Below, one piece after another: positions 44,992 to 54,578 of a DNA stretch of 64,000 nucleotides (positions within the stretch are counted from its first letter, which is position 1; each line of letters opens with the position of its first letter). The translations under genes and the position numbers were made by a program. Source of the stretch: Emiliania huxleyi CCMP1516 (lineage: Eukaryota; Haptophyta; Isochrysidales; Noelaerhabdaceae); NCBI RefSeq assembly GCF_000372725.1, contig NW_005197803.1, positions 319,488 through 383,487 on the forward strand, read 5' to 3'. A model generated the notes under the pieces. It did no database searches and had not been told where the DNA came from. It was given only the letters and a program-made list of their open reading frames with translations.

Positions 44992-45841
44992 TTCCACCAC
45001 CCCTCGCAGGCTTTGCCTCTGACCGCCGCCGTTCCCAGGCTACCTAACGGGATGGAAAGGAAGGCTGGGCGAGCGTATAGAAGCGTGCTCGACCTTGTCG
45101 TGGCAGCCTGCACGGCAGCGCTGGCAGGCGCGATGAGCGTCGTGCCACCTGACCCAAGACGGGTCGCAGGCGTCGTACCGAGCGTGTCGAGACCGTGTCC
45201 TGATGTGATCTGCACGGGTGAGTCACGTCGGCGTCAAAGGAGCGACGTGCGACCTGTCAGAGCTTGATCTCCGATCTCAGCGGCGTCGAGTCGCCTTCGG
45301 CGGCGACAATTCGGTACCTCCCCAGGACTCGAACCGCGGCCGACTCTGCCATCGCGGCCGCAGCTGTTGAGCTCTTCGCAGAAGACTGGTGCCTCATATG
45401 CTGCCTCCCTGCGGATGCTGCCGGCGAGCCTGTCGGTCCGCTGTACTACAAGGATGTGATGACTCGATTTCGCCTCCCTCTCCTTCAGGCATTCGTGGCA
45501 TCCTATGGGTCGTCCAGAGTATCGACCTCTGGCTTGTCAGCCGCCCCACCGAGGGCACCATGAAGTACAGCGATCGCCATCTCGCTGGCCTCTTCGCAGG
45601 CCCCCCCGACCGCGTCGAACTCATCGGCGCGGGCTCTCTCGGCTACGGGACCGGCCCCAGCTTCGGCTGAGGGCTAACAAGCTGCCGAGCCCAAATCACT
45701 GTGAGAGTCGTGATTTCTTGTTGGTCTTTAAAAATCTCTCTCTACCCTTTTTGCAACTAGTCTCAAGAGAAGCTCCGGATTCTTAGATAGACAGCTCCGG
45801 CCCGCAAAGCACTTGAGCCAAAAAGCATTTTACAATATACA

Positions 45842-46110
45842 ATAGCAAAGAAAGAAAGAAAACAGACGGCCAAGCCAAGGGAGGGATGAGAGGACGGCGG
45901 CACGCCGCCACCACATAGGGATTTTAAGGGAGAGGAGTGTTGCTAGCCGTCGCCCCTTCATGCCACCTCGCGGTCGTCCCACCCACTCTCGTCGTTCTCT
46001 CTCCTGTCGCTTCATCCTCTGTCTCGTCGCTCTCCTCTGCCTCGTTCTGCGACGACGACGCCGCCTGCCGATCCCTTGCTCTCGCGGCTTCTCCCGCTCT
46101 CGGCGAGGCG
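45842..46110 (+). mobile_element. Dispersed element, copy 2 of the ATGCC-start repeat
   Basis: Order GAAAGAAAGAAAACAGACGG, AAGGGAGGGATGAGAGGACG, CCGCCACCACATAGGGATTT, GCTAGCCGTCGCCCC, then CTTCATGCCACCTCGCGGTC. Matches 55445-55770 with small indels that break the frame after MPPRGRPT. Confidence 0.75.
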
Positions 46111-46178
46111 TAGGTAGGTAGGTAGGTAGAAAGGTGAAGAAGCGTATTTGGGAAAAAGATCGGCATTTCTCCGACACA

Positions 46179-46620
46179 CCAGGTGGCGTTTATTTTTGCT
46201 TGGGCGGGCCTCATGCCGGGGTAGGTAGGGTAGGGTCTGGGCCCTCCCGTCGGGTTTTTCCCTCTCTCACGCCGGAATTTTCACAGCAGAAAAAGAAATT
46301 TTCCGCGGAAACCGAGATGCCAACCCTCCCCAAGTCGTTGATCTGGTGCTTGTAGGGCTTGAGAGTGGCCTGCCATGTCACAGGAAGGACTGTGGTTGCA
46401 GGATAGTACCACCAGCCATCACTTTAGTTGGTATAGTACCCCACCTTCACCCATCCCGTGATTTCTTTTTTAGTTTCCCATAAGTAAGGTAGGTAGGTAG
46501 GTAGGTAGGTAGGGGCAGGGCAGGGGCCGGTCAGGTTTTTGCAGAATTTCAGCTTGAGGCCCGGCAAAGCAAAATAAACTATTAACAACGAAGGCGCTCT
46601 CAAAAATAAACGCCACCTGG
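46179..46620. mobile_element. Candidate MITE with perfect 20-bp terminal inverted repeats
   Basis: CCAGGTGGCGTTTATTTTTG at 46179-46198 and its exact reverse complement at 46601-46620. ACACA flanks both sides (46174-46178, 46621-46625) as a likely target-site duplication. The 442-bp interior has an AGGT microsatellite (46490-46512) and a CTATTAACAACGAAGGCGC motif. It contains no transposase. The next ATG (46638) is 17 bases away. Confidence 0.75.
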
Positions 46621-46637
46621 ACACACCTGTGTACGAC

Positions 46638-47531
46638 ATGATGAGGGCAAAATCTCCTCCGCCCCGCACTCCGCCGCCCCGAACTCCGCGCACTGCCGTT
46701 CGCAGGAAGCCGGCTCGGAGCCTAGAGCCCAGTCCGTGCAGCGGTGCACCACCTGCTCGGGCCATCAAGCATAACGGCGGCGACAGGCGACGGCAATGGA
46801 TAATCATGATCAGCGTGGCGGCTGCGGCAGGGGCGCTGCTGAAACCGACGGCGGCGGGGATATCGCCACAGCCCCGCCGCACGCACGCCACCCCAACCTG
46901 GCGCCACGGAATCGCCCTCAAAGTCAAGGCTCCGGCGCGGGCGGTTGCGAGGGCGTTCGACATGCCGGCGGCGGAGAGACAGGCGGGCAGGACAAACAGG
47001 TCGGCGACGAAAGGGTTGCTAAAGGCGCGCGTGGCGGAGCTCGCGAAGCAGCTCCCGCCCCGCGCTGCGCTGCACGCGGTCGGAGTCGCCTCTTTGCTCG
47101 CACTCGCCACGTCGCCGCAAGTTGGCGTCTTCGCCGCGCGCCAAGCGCTCCTCTCCGCCGCCAGACCCATCGGCCTCGTTGCGGGCGGACTTGACAGCGC
47201 CGCGCCGGTCGCCGTCGCCGCCCCCGCCGCAGCAGCCTCCCTCGCCAAAGCCGTGAGTGCCGCCAGCAGCCCCGCCGCCGCCGCAGCGATTGGGCGCGCT
47301 GCCCATTCTCTCGAGGCTGGCCGCGTGCTCTCGGCTCGGCGGATGGCCATGCTGCCCGTCCTGACTGCATTCCTGCGCAGTACGGCGGCGAGTGGTGCGG
47401 CAGCCGTGCCGGCGGCCGCGGCGACCGGTGCGGCAGCAGGCGGCGCATCGACGGCTACGACTGCGAGCGTGATCGGCAGCAAAGCGCTCGGCCTGCTCTT
47501 GCCCCTCTCCGTCGCCAACCTGTTTGTTTGA
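46638..47531 (+). CDS. Alanine-rich protein of unknown function
   Basis: 297 residues from ATG 46638 (a second ATG follows directly) to TGA 47529-47531. The N-terminus is basic and Pro-rich (RAKSPPPRTPPPRTPRTAVR), followed by a hydrophobic stretch (QWIIMISVAAAAGALL). The body is Ala-rich with helical segments (LLKARVAELAKQLPPRAALH, AVGVASLLALATSPQVGVFA, VIGSKALGLLLPLSVANLFV). It could be an organelle-targeted or membrane-associated protein. No family recognised, and Ala-rich open frames arise easily at this GC content, so the call is modest. Confidence 0.45.
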   Translation: MMRAKSPPPRTPPPRTPRTAVRRKPARSLEPSPCSGAPPARAIKHNGGDRRRQWIIMISVAAAAGALLKPTAAGISPQPRRTHATPTWRHGIALKVKAPARAVARAFDMPAAERQAGRTNRSATKGLLKARVAELAKQLPPRAALHAVGVASLLALATSPQVGVFAARQALLSAARPIGLVAGGLDSAAPVAVAAPAAAASLAKAVSAASSPAAAAAIGRAAHSLEAGRVLSARRMAMLPVLTAFLRSTAASGAAAVPAAAATGAAAGGASTATTASVIGSKALGLLLPLSVANLFV

Positions 47532-47708
47532 CGTCTCGATGGGTTTGCCTACAGATACAGCGACTGATGGGGTCATACGTGCACGAGCGTACGGTTGAGG
47601 TGTACGGTGTGATCAGGCGAGAGGTGTAGTGTGCAGTCGTCGAGAGTCTGTTCTGACCATATACAGCAGGGAGTCCACCGTGACGACGAAAATGCCTTTC
47701 TTTATTCT

Positions 47709-47936
47709 GGTGTACCTGTGTTAGTGCCAGTGCGCGCCAGTCCCGTGCCCAGTTTTGTGCGAGGGAGCTTGGTTGTAAAATTCTTTATCCGCACCTGTGT
47801 CGAGCCTGTCTCGTGTCTGCTGTGAGAGAGAGTTCTTTTGTTTAAATTCTTTATCCTGTGTTAGTGCCAGTGCGCGCCAGTCCCGACTCCCGTGCCCAGT
47901 GTTGTGCGAGGGAGCTTTGTTGTAAAATTCTTTAAA
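47709..47936 (+). repeat. Two copies of the CCTGTGTTAGTGCCAGTGCG repeat
   Basis: Each copy runs through CGCGCCAGTCCC, GTGCCCAGT, TGTGCGAGGGAGCTT, GTTGTAAAATTCTTTA. Other copies are at 10874-10940, 38101-38170 and 60914-60990. Confidence 0.85.
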
Positions 47937-48130
47937 AAGCACGTCTTGTCCTTTCGCCTGCGGAAACGTTCAGGGCTCCCTAGATGTCACCCCGGAAGCT
48001 CCGACGAGTTGCCACCTCCACAGCAGCTCGGACCTGCGCACCTGTGCGCGAAGCTGCAAGGCCTTGGTTTCGCAGGACGCCGGAGTCGCAGGCTCAGGTA
48101 GGGGTAGGCTCAGGAGCACACACACTCACA

Positions 48131-48240
48131 CTAGGTAGGTAGGTAGAAAGGTGAAGAACAGCCAGGCTCGGACTGGACACCAACGCGGTATGGGTGGACG
48201 CTAGACAGATGATGACGACACGCACGAGCGACACACAGAC
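48131..48240 (-). repeat. 105-bp dispersed repeat, inverted copy
   Basis: On the minus strand it has GTCGCTCGTGCGTGTCGTCA, CGTCCACCCATACCGCGTTG, CCGAGCCTGGCTGTTCTTCA and CTACCTAC, as at 9657-9762. A diverged part is at 54766-54860. Confidence 0.85.
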
Positions 48241-48418
48241 ACAAAAGGCTCACAAGACACACAGCCAGCTGGCTGCCACATACCCTGAGTTGGCGTACAC
48301 ATAACTCAAGGCCATATCCTCCCTGTCGCCCCCCCCAGCACTCCAAGGTGCCAAGAGAAACAAACAAGAGCACAACAAACAACAGACCACAGGAAGTGAC
48401 ATGTGAGGCTAGAGCAGC

Positions 48419-51400
48419 ATGCTCACACTCACAGGCTCAGGGGACCAACAAAAGAATTCGTCGACGGCCAGCTCCTCGAGCCGCACGCCCGCACCAATCC
48501 ATCTCCACCGCGCTGCCAGCTGTCAAAGTGGGCAGCGCGGCCCTAGCTGCATGGACGACGGCTGCGGCTGTGATCTCGTCGAGGAGCGGCGAGCGCTCAT
48601 CCGCGCCGAGGCTCACTCCGCCTCGCTCGCGCGGGCCGAGTGTGTCGCCCACAGGGAGCGGCTGGCGGCCGAGAGGACGCGGCTGCAGCAGCTCAGGAGC
48701 CGAGTGGCGCAGCTGCAAGCCGCGCAGCCGGTGCCTGTCTCACCGCAGCAGTGGGAGCCGACCGAGTGGGAGGACCCGGCAGACGCCAACTGGTGGGCCG
48801 CGGCCGAAGAGACGCTCCCGGGCACCGCCGGCTATGCGCCGCCGACGCAGTACGAGATCCTTCCCGAGTATCTTCTCTCGGACGCCGCTCGGAGGTTCGT
48901 CGGCGAGAACACCGACGGCCAGGGCATGAATCTGTTCACGTCGTGGCAGGCAAAGTACTTTCCGATGTGGGCAATCTACATGGCGACGAGCCGGAAACAT
49001 GCCGACATGGCGCTGCTTGAGGCCGTCCAGCTGCCGTTTGAGGCGACGTGGGAGAGGACGCAGGGGGAGTTCTCCAAAGCCACGGCGACGCTGACGACGG
49101 AGGCAAAGGAGGGTGACCTCGAGCTGCGGGTGACACATCCCACGGCGACGGCTCCTCCGCAACCTGGCGCCGACGAGGGCTTCCGGCGAGGGGACAGGGT
49201 CCGGGTCGGAGAGGCAACGTCGCTGACGCACGAGTTCCACGACGTGTTCGAGTACAAGCACGCGGCGGGCGTGCTCGTGCTGCGGGGGAAACTGCACGGA
49301 AACTTCCCCAAGGGGACACCGGTGACCGCGCTGGCAGAGGTGGGCAAGAACGCGCCGCAGTCCCTCCCCGTGCCGTGGGTCGGCCACCCTCGCTCCGGAC
49401 AGTCCACAGACTGGCTCGGCTGCCGCTGCTCGTGGCCGGTGACGCAGCTGTGCTACAAGCTCTGCCTCTCCTGCAACGCGCACCAGGCCGCGTCTGTCAT
49501 CTGGATGCCGGTGGTGCTGCTCTTCGAGCTCGCGCTGCTCGAAGGCCTCCTCTGCGTCGAGGCGAGCACTGGACGATCTCGGCTAGATCTCGGCTAGATC
49601 TCGGCTAGATCTCGGCTAGATCTCGGCTGGACCTCGGCTGGACCTCGGCTAGATCTCGGCCCGATCTCGGCCCGATCTCGGCTCGATCTCGGCTGGACCT
49701 CGGCTAGATCTCGGCCCGATCTCGGCCCGATCTCGGCCCGATCTCCCCCGATCGCCGCTAGTTCCTCGCCACCATCCCCGACGGCAACGGACATCTCGAC
49801 AACACCTTCGCGACCATCGGCGACGGCTCGGCGCCGCTCATCTCGCAGCAGACGGCCGCGGCGATCGGCCTCATCTTCCCCTTCTTCATCCTCGGCTTCC
49901 TCACGCTCAACAGCACCAACGCCTACTTCTTCGCCCTCTACCAGCAGCGCATCCTCCTCCGCTCCCTCGCCGCGCGGCCAGAGGCCAACGCGAGCGCGTA
50001 CTGCACCCTCGTCTGGATGGCGATCTGGAGCGAGGTCGTGACGGTCGTCCTGCCCGCCTACCTGCCCTTCATCGGGCCGCTCGTCTTTGTGACGCACTAC
50101 AAGTCCAACTTTGTGCAGCTCGCTAAGTACTATGTGATCATGGACGTCATCATCAACTTCCAGTACTTTTCCCTCTCGTTCGTCGAGTGGCTCTTCTGCC
50201 TCACCGAGGCGCAGATCGTCCGCACCACGCGCATGGTGGCGGGCCTCCGCGCCCAGCAGGAATGGCGCTCCGCCTTCTACCTCTACATGTGGTCCTTCTG
50301 GTTCGTCACTATCACGATGACGGTGGGGGGCCCGGCCCACCCGAGACGCACCCGAGATCATCCGAGATCATCCGAGATCATCCGAGATCATCCGAGATCA
50401 TCCGAGACGCACCCGAGATCATCCGAGATCATCCGAGATCATCCGAGATCATCCGAGGTCATCCGAGGTCGTCCGATCATCCGAGATGCACCCCCCCCGC
50501 TCCTCCTCCGCTCCTCCTGCCCTGCTCCTCCTCCGTTGGTGGCGATGCGCGCCTACTCTGTTCCACATCTCCCCACACCTCCCCGCATCTCCCCACATCT
50601 CCCCACATCTCGCCACATCTCCCCACATCTCGCCACATCTCGCCTCATCTCCCCTCGCAGGTGGCGATGCGCGCCTACTTCTCGCTGCTGTGGCTGTGGA
50701 CGGTGCCCGCCCTCGCGCTCCTCTACTGCATCTTCCTGCAGAGCTTCGAGTACTGCTTCGCCGGCGCCGCGGCCTGCCCGCCCCACACCGGCCCGGCAGT
50801 CCACTGCACGCAGATCCTGACGACGGCGACCTTCCTCGCGGGATTTGTGGTCTGGCGCGGCTGCTTTCTCTTCCCGTGCCTCTGCGCGCCCGAGGCGCCC
50901 TCCCCCCCACCCCCCCCCCCCTCCCTCCCCCCCTCGGCCACACACACACACACACCGCTCACCCGCGCGCACCGGGCCTTGCACTTTGAATGCCGTGCGG
51001 TGCCTTCTAGACGTGGAGTCGCGAGGGTCGCCTGGCCCTTGCCCCACCACCTCGTGTGTGTGTGTGGAGATGCTCACCTCACCTCGCCTGACCTGACCTG
51101 ACCTGACCTGACCTGACCTAACCTAACCTGACTTGACCTCAGGTGCCCGGCTACCTCTTCTTCCCGCCCACCAGCCAGCCGGTCGCCCCGCCCGGGGTGC
51201 GGTGGATGAAGGAGGTGGTCGACGCGGACGGCTTCCTCCTCCTTCTCGACCGCGCAAGGCGGGGCTTCCCGCCGCCGGAGGACTGCGAGTGGCGCTTCGA
51301 CCCAGCGCACGCGGGCTACAATCCCGACGGCACTCCGCGGCCGTACGCGCGCCACTTCATCCCCGGCGTCAGCGTGTACCGCAGCAGCGGCGCAAGCAGC

Positions 51401-51472
51401 CGCAAGCCTTGGTCGCTGCCGGCGCAGCCGCAGCTGCAGGCGATCGCGGCCGACTCGACCCTGTCGCTGTGA
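48419..51472 (+). CDS. Polytopic membrane protein of unknown function, four exons
   Basis: Exons 48419 (or ATG 48551)-49561, 49762-50322, 50661-50894 and 51143-51472 give 711 residues from 48551. The N-part is soluble: a coiled coil (RERLAAERTRLQQLRSRVAQ) and a domain with AKYFPMWAIYMATSRK and FRRGDRVRVGEATSLTHEFH. After it come about seven hydrophobic segments, including VIWMPVVLLFELALLEGLLC, AAAIGLIFPFFILGFLTLNS, VVTVVLPAYLPFIGPLVFVT, VIMDVIINFQYFSLSFVEWL and LLWLWTVPALALLYCIFLQS. The C-tail is soluble. Junctions are CGAG|GCGAGC with CTAG|TTC, ACG|GTGGGG with GCAG|GTGGCG, and CGAG|GCGCCC with TCAG|GTGCCC. I do not recognise the family; a transporter or channel is possible but unproven. Confidence 0.72.
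49562..49761 (+). repeat. Minisatellite intron of GATCTCGGCTA units
   Basis: About 170 bases of GATCTCGGCTA/GACCTCGGCTG/GATCTCGGCCC units between GLLCVE and FLATIPDG. Splicing as GAG|GCGAGC ... CTAG|TTCCTC keeps frame. Confidence 0.75.
50323..50660 (+). repeat. Compound minisatellite intron with internal duplication of the next exon's start
   Basis: The first block is GATCATCCGA units (50352-50480) and the second CATCTCCCCA units (50560-50655). GGTGGCGATGCGCGCCTACT is at about 50536 and again at the real exon start 50660, so the second block is bounded by a 20-bp duplication. Confidence 0.85.
50895..51142 (+). mobile_element. Introner-like element, family 1, copy in the polytopic membrane protein gene
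   Basis: (CA)n, then CACCGGGCC, TTCTAGACGTGGAGTCGCGA, CTGGCCCTTGCCCCACCACC, GTGTGTGTGTGGAGATGCTC, and a CCTGA pyrimidine tract to CTCAG. The edges are AGGCGCCC (left) and AGGTGCCC (right), an 8-bp direct repeat with one change. The donor is therefore GC and the exon after it begins GTGCCC. Confidence 0.8.
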
Positions 51473-52332
51473 GGGTGAGCCGCCGTTGACGGAGTCCGCT
51501 TGGAATAGGCGACCCCAGACACCCCGGACAGCGAGGCGAAGGCGGGTGCGCAGCCGCTCACCGCGGTGCAGACTGGAGGCCGCACCAGAGGGATCCAGCC
51601 GCTCGGAGCGGTGAGGACAGCGAGGCAGTGGTTCGTCGGCGGCAGCGGTCCCAGTGGGTAGCGACCCGTCGCGATTCTTGTTCTTTGTGCCGCCTATTCG
51701 GCTCGGCTCTCATACATGAGTGTTGGGCCTTTGTGGTTGTGCAGTACTAGCTACTCGTGTACGTACTGTATACAGACACGCATTTGCACATGCAGAGTCG
51801 ACGTTCAGGTTTAAGTTGCGTGCGTGCACTGCGGGGTGTCTGCCCGCCCTACGCACAGGATACACATTAGCAATCTAGTGCATCTCTATACATCTACTAC
51901 TGTCTACTGACGTATACCCTATACCGTAGAGTAGATCCAAGAATCGCCAGACGCCACCCGCCCGGGCCACGTGCAAACACAAAATCTAAAAACACACGCC
52001 CCCACGGGGGGACGACGCGAGAGAGCTTGTGTGGCTGCTGTCGTGCTGAACATGATACGATCTTCGGTCAGCCCGCCCTGCTTCTGACTCCTCAAATCAC
52101 GGTGTGAAGTCCTGCGCAGGGCGTGGTTGAGCCAGGCAGGGCCGCCTTGATCGACCTCACCATGACACGATGAGACAGCCGCCCTGCTTCTCCTCAAACA
52201 CGGTGAAGTCCAGCAGGGCGGTTGAGCCCAACAGAGCCGCCTTGAGCGCCGTCGAGGAGCCCTCCGGGAAGACGACAAAGAAGTTGTCCGCGCTTCCTCA
52301 TCGGCTGCCGCAACAAGGTCCGGGACACGGCA
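51473..52332. other. Intergenic region
   Basis: No gene recognised. 51700-51940 is AT-richer with many TATAC-type words (GTATACAGACACG, CTATACATCTAC), which could be terminator or promoter sequence. A 20-40 bp segment is duplicated near 52070-52220 (CAGCCCGCCCTGCTTCT / CAGCCGCCCTGCTTCTCCTC and the following AA-CACGGTG-AAGTCC part). Confidence 0.5.
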
Positions 52333-53334
52333 GTGAGCGCGCCCCGGCTGGCAGAGGGCAGCGCGTCAAGCGTATCCGACCCGCCCTCGCCGTCGGGCGT
52401 CCCGGCGGGCGGGAATGGCCTGCAGGTCACGTGCTCGACGGAGATCGACGCCGCCGACGAGGCGGGCTTCGCCAAGGAGAGCCTCAAGAGCGCTCTCGGC
52501 CTGAAGCTGATCCGCTGCATGTTCACGCGCGAGCCGCACAAGGTGCACTCCGGCGACCGCTTCTCGCCCTCCTCCATGCACTGGGCACGGCTGATGGGCA
52601 AGGTTGACGAGACCGGGTGGGGGGGCGCCGACCCCTTTCGCTTCTCAAAGTTGGTGCAAGCAGGCGCTCACCCGGGAGGCGCGTGCTACTTTGATCGGAG
52701 CCTCAAGGGGGCGTTCGGGTGGCAGTCTGAGGACATGACGTACAAACTGACGGGGAAGAATGAGGGGCGCGTGATCTGGGCGCTGAAGCAGCAGCGAGGT
52801 GAGATCTTTGCAGAGCCACTGGTCATGCACCGCCGGAGCCGGAGCGCAGGGGACGTGCCTCCAGCGCCAAAGCCGGAGAACAACGTGACGAAGCGCAGGA
52901 GATGGGGGTCGCAGGGAGGAGAGCCGAAGGAAGTGGCGCATTTGCAGCAGCCCTCGCAGCCGCAGCCGCAGCCGCAGCAGCGGCAGCCGGCGAAACATCA
53001 GCCGTCGAAACAACAAGCGCACCCGCTGCCGCCGCTGCCCCAGCAGCCGGACCCAGAGCAGCCGGAGCAGCCGGAGCAGCCGCAGCCGCCGCAGTCGCCG
53101 CAGCCGCCGAAGCCGCCGGAGTCGCCGGCGTCGCCGGCGTCGCCGGTGTCGCCGGTGTCGCTGGAGTCGCCGGGGCTGCCGGAGGGGCCGCAGGATCAGG
53201 AGATAGAGCCGCCCAGATCTCCGGTGCTCCGATCACCGCCCAGGTCTCCAAGCGCGGCGCTCCGTGCACGACTGGCCTCGTGCTCTCCCCGATGGCGCTC
53301 ACACGCGCGGCGCGCGGCCAAGGCGGTACAATGA
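52333..53334 (+). CDS. Protein of unknown function with Pro/Gln/Ser-rich tail; 5' end unresolved
   Basis: Open frame ending TGA 53332-53334. No ATG lies at its head (the frame enters at a GTG), so an upstream exon is likely; a possible acceptor is GCCTGCAG|GTCACG near 52427. The first 170 residues look folded (GFAKESLKSALGLKLIRCMF, GDRFSPSSMHWARLMGKVDE, AFGWQSEDMTYKLTGKNEGR). A long low-complexity tail follows (PQPQPQQRQPAKHQPSKQQ, PASPASPVSPVSLESP). I recognise no family. The tail could be a disordered interaction region. The mirror frames over the same bases are artefacts. Confidence 0.5.
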   Translation: MSAPRLAEGSASSVSDPPSPSGVPAGGNGLQVTCSTEIDAADEAGFAKESLKSALGLKLIRCMFTREPHKVHSGDRFSPSSMHWARLMGKVDETGWGGADPFRFSKLVQAGAHPGGACYFDRSLKGAFGWQSEDMTYKLTGKNEGRVIWALKQQRGEIFAEPLVMHRRSRSAGDVPPAPKPENNVTKRRRWGSQGGEPKEVAHLQQPSQPQPQPQQRQPAKHQPSKQQAHPLPPLPQQPDPEQPEQPEQPQPPQSPQPPKPPESPASPASPVSPVSLESPGLPEGPQDQEIEPPRSPVLRSPPRSPSAALRARLASCSPRWRSHARRAAKAVQ

Positions 53335-53817
53335 GGCCAACGTGGTACGTGCACGCCCCCTACCGCCCTAGCCCCTACGGCTTTACGGGACAGCTCCAGG
53401 GCCAACTGCATGAAGTTAGAAGTCCAAGTCTCGCCTCGCGGAGTTGCAGAGAGAGGTGTTTAAGAGATCTTGCGCCGCAAGGCGCTTTTACTTGCCGCGG
53501 GTGCATGCCCCCCAGCGCCCAGGCGCGGAGCTCGGTCGTCCTCGTCGGTGTCATATCATATGTGTGGAGAAGTTTACCTTACCTTACCTTACCTTGTCAT
53601 ATCAGCGAGTTTTTTGTATTCGTTTGACGACCCAGTGGCAGCTGGAAGACAGGAAGAGGTGTGTCGCGTGTCGGCTAGAATTTTACGAGGTGTTTAGACA
53701 CTGCAGCCGTGTTGATAGTTATTAGCGCTCTTAATACTAGCTCAAGCCAAAATATGGTGCAAGGTGCAAGCGTGTGCAGGTTACGTATCTAGATACTGGC
53801 TCGCGCTCTGACTGTCG
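53335..53817. other. Region with a partial introner-like tail
   Basis: 53562-53604 reads GTGTGGAGAAGTTTACCTTA with further CCTTA units and ends TCATATCAG, as in the 3' part of family 1 introners. It may be an intron end in the 3' part or UTR of the preceding gene. Otherwise no gene. Confidence 0.45.
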
Positions 53818-54578
53818 CTAATCGGCGTGTCCTCTCCAACCTTGTTCCGGCGGTCTGGCGCTCGCCTGTACGACGCCGCTCATCACGGCGCACAGCGAGG
53901 CGGAGAGGGTGTCCACTTCGTCCCGCGAGTCGAGCAGCTCGCCGAGCGGCTGGTCACTCTCCGCTCCGCTAGTCTTGACGCCCCGACTCCGCGCGTCGCC
54001 GGTAGCCTCGCGCCGCCTCTGCCGCTCGCGCCGCTCCTCCGCCCGCTGCGCCTCGGCTGCCGCTCGCCGCGCCTGCGCCAAAGTGGACATTCAGTGCACG
54101 TTCAGTGGGTAGAGAGGTGGCTCTCTTGGGTGCGGCGGCACTGCTGGCGGGCCGCCTGCTGCTCCGCCTTGAGCGCTGCGATGGCGTCCTGGTGGCTGAC
54201 AGACGCGTCTCCACGTGGCCGCTGCCCGGGTCTGGCGCCGTGACCGCCGCGGCCGCGGCCGCCGGCTGCCACCGCCTCACTCGCGCGGACGCGGAAGCTC
54301 TCGGGCTTGAAGCCGCCTCTCCGCGCTGCGGCCTCTGCGTAGTAGGCTGCCGGCCTGGTGCCTTCGACATTGCAGGCGGCGTCGGTCGACGCGAGATGAA
54401 GCCCGGCAGCCGATGTGTCAGTCATCCGCGGCGGAGGCCCGGCTTCGTCGATTTCTGTGACTTGACGAGTGGCGGCACGTGCGTTGGCACACTTGACAGC
54501 ACCGCACGAGAAGCAGGACTGGCGCTGGCCGAGGTTGATCGCGCCGCATGCCGCGCAGACCCAGTCGCGGAGGCGCAT
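53818..54578 (-). CDS. RanBP2-type zinc-finger protein
   Basis: Exon 1 is 54578-54156 (ATG 54576-54578) and exon 2 is 54072-53818, giving 225 residues. The N-terminus is a RanBP2/NZF finger, DWVCAACGAINLGQRQSCFS with CG following (W-x-C-x2-C-x3-N-x6-C-x2-C), a domain that binds ubiquitin or single-stranded RNA. A Gly/Arg region (GGRGRGGHGARPGQRPRG) then suggests RNA binding. A coiled coil crosses the splice (AIAALKAEQQ-ARRAAAEAQRAEERRERQRR). The donor is CAG|GCGGCC (GC) and the acceptor CGCAG|GCGCGG, both followed by GC as in neighbouring genes. Confidence 0.78.

Larger units (their letters stand above)
44301..46178. other. Intergenic region with tandem duplication and a dispersed element
   Basis: 44606-44991 is a two-copy tandem duplication and 45842-46110 an element copy. 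Between 45000 and 45670 there are open frames (for instance about 45264-45563) that lack ATG starts and family-like sequence. I see no supported gene. Confidence 0.5.
47532..48418. other. Intergenic region with repeats
   Basis: Two close copies of the CCTGTGTTAGTGCCAGTGCG repeat (47709-47790 and 47854-47936), each ending in AAATTCTTTA, and an inverted copy (48131-48240) of the 105-bp repeat at about 9657-9762. No gene. Confidence 0.65.

Noticed and set aside
45318-45345. tRNA-like text (GGACTCGAACC, inverse of a T-loop)
   Set aside because: The T-stem does not pair and no acceptor or anticodon arm can be formed around it.
45264-45563. Gene in the 45.2-45.6 kb region
   Set aside because: Frame has no ATG start, composition is unremarkable and overlapping frames on the other strand look equally good.
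52823-53627. Ala- and Pro-rich frames opposite and alongside the 52.3-53.3 kb gene
   Set aside because: Mirror translations of CCGGAG/GTCGCC repeats in the Pro/Gln/Ser-rich tail.
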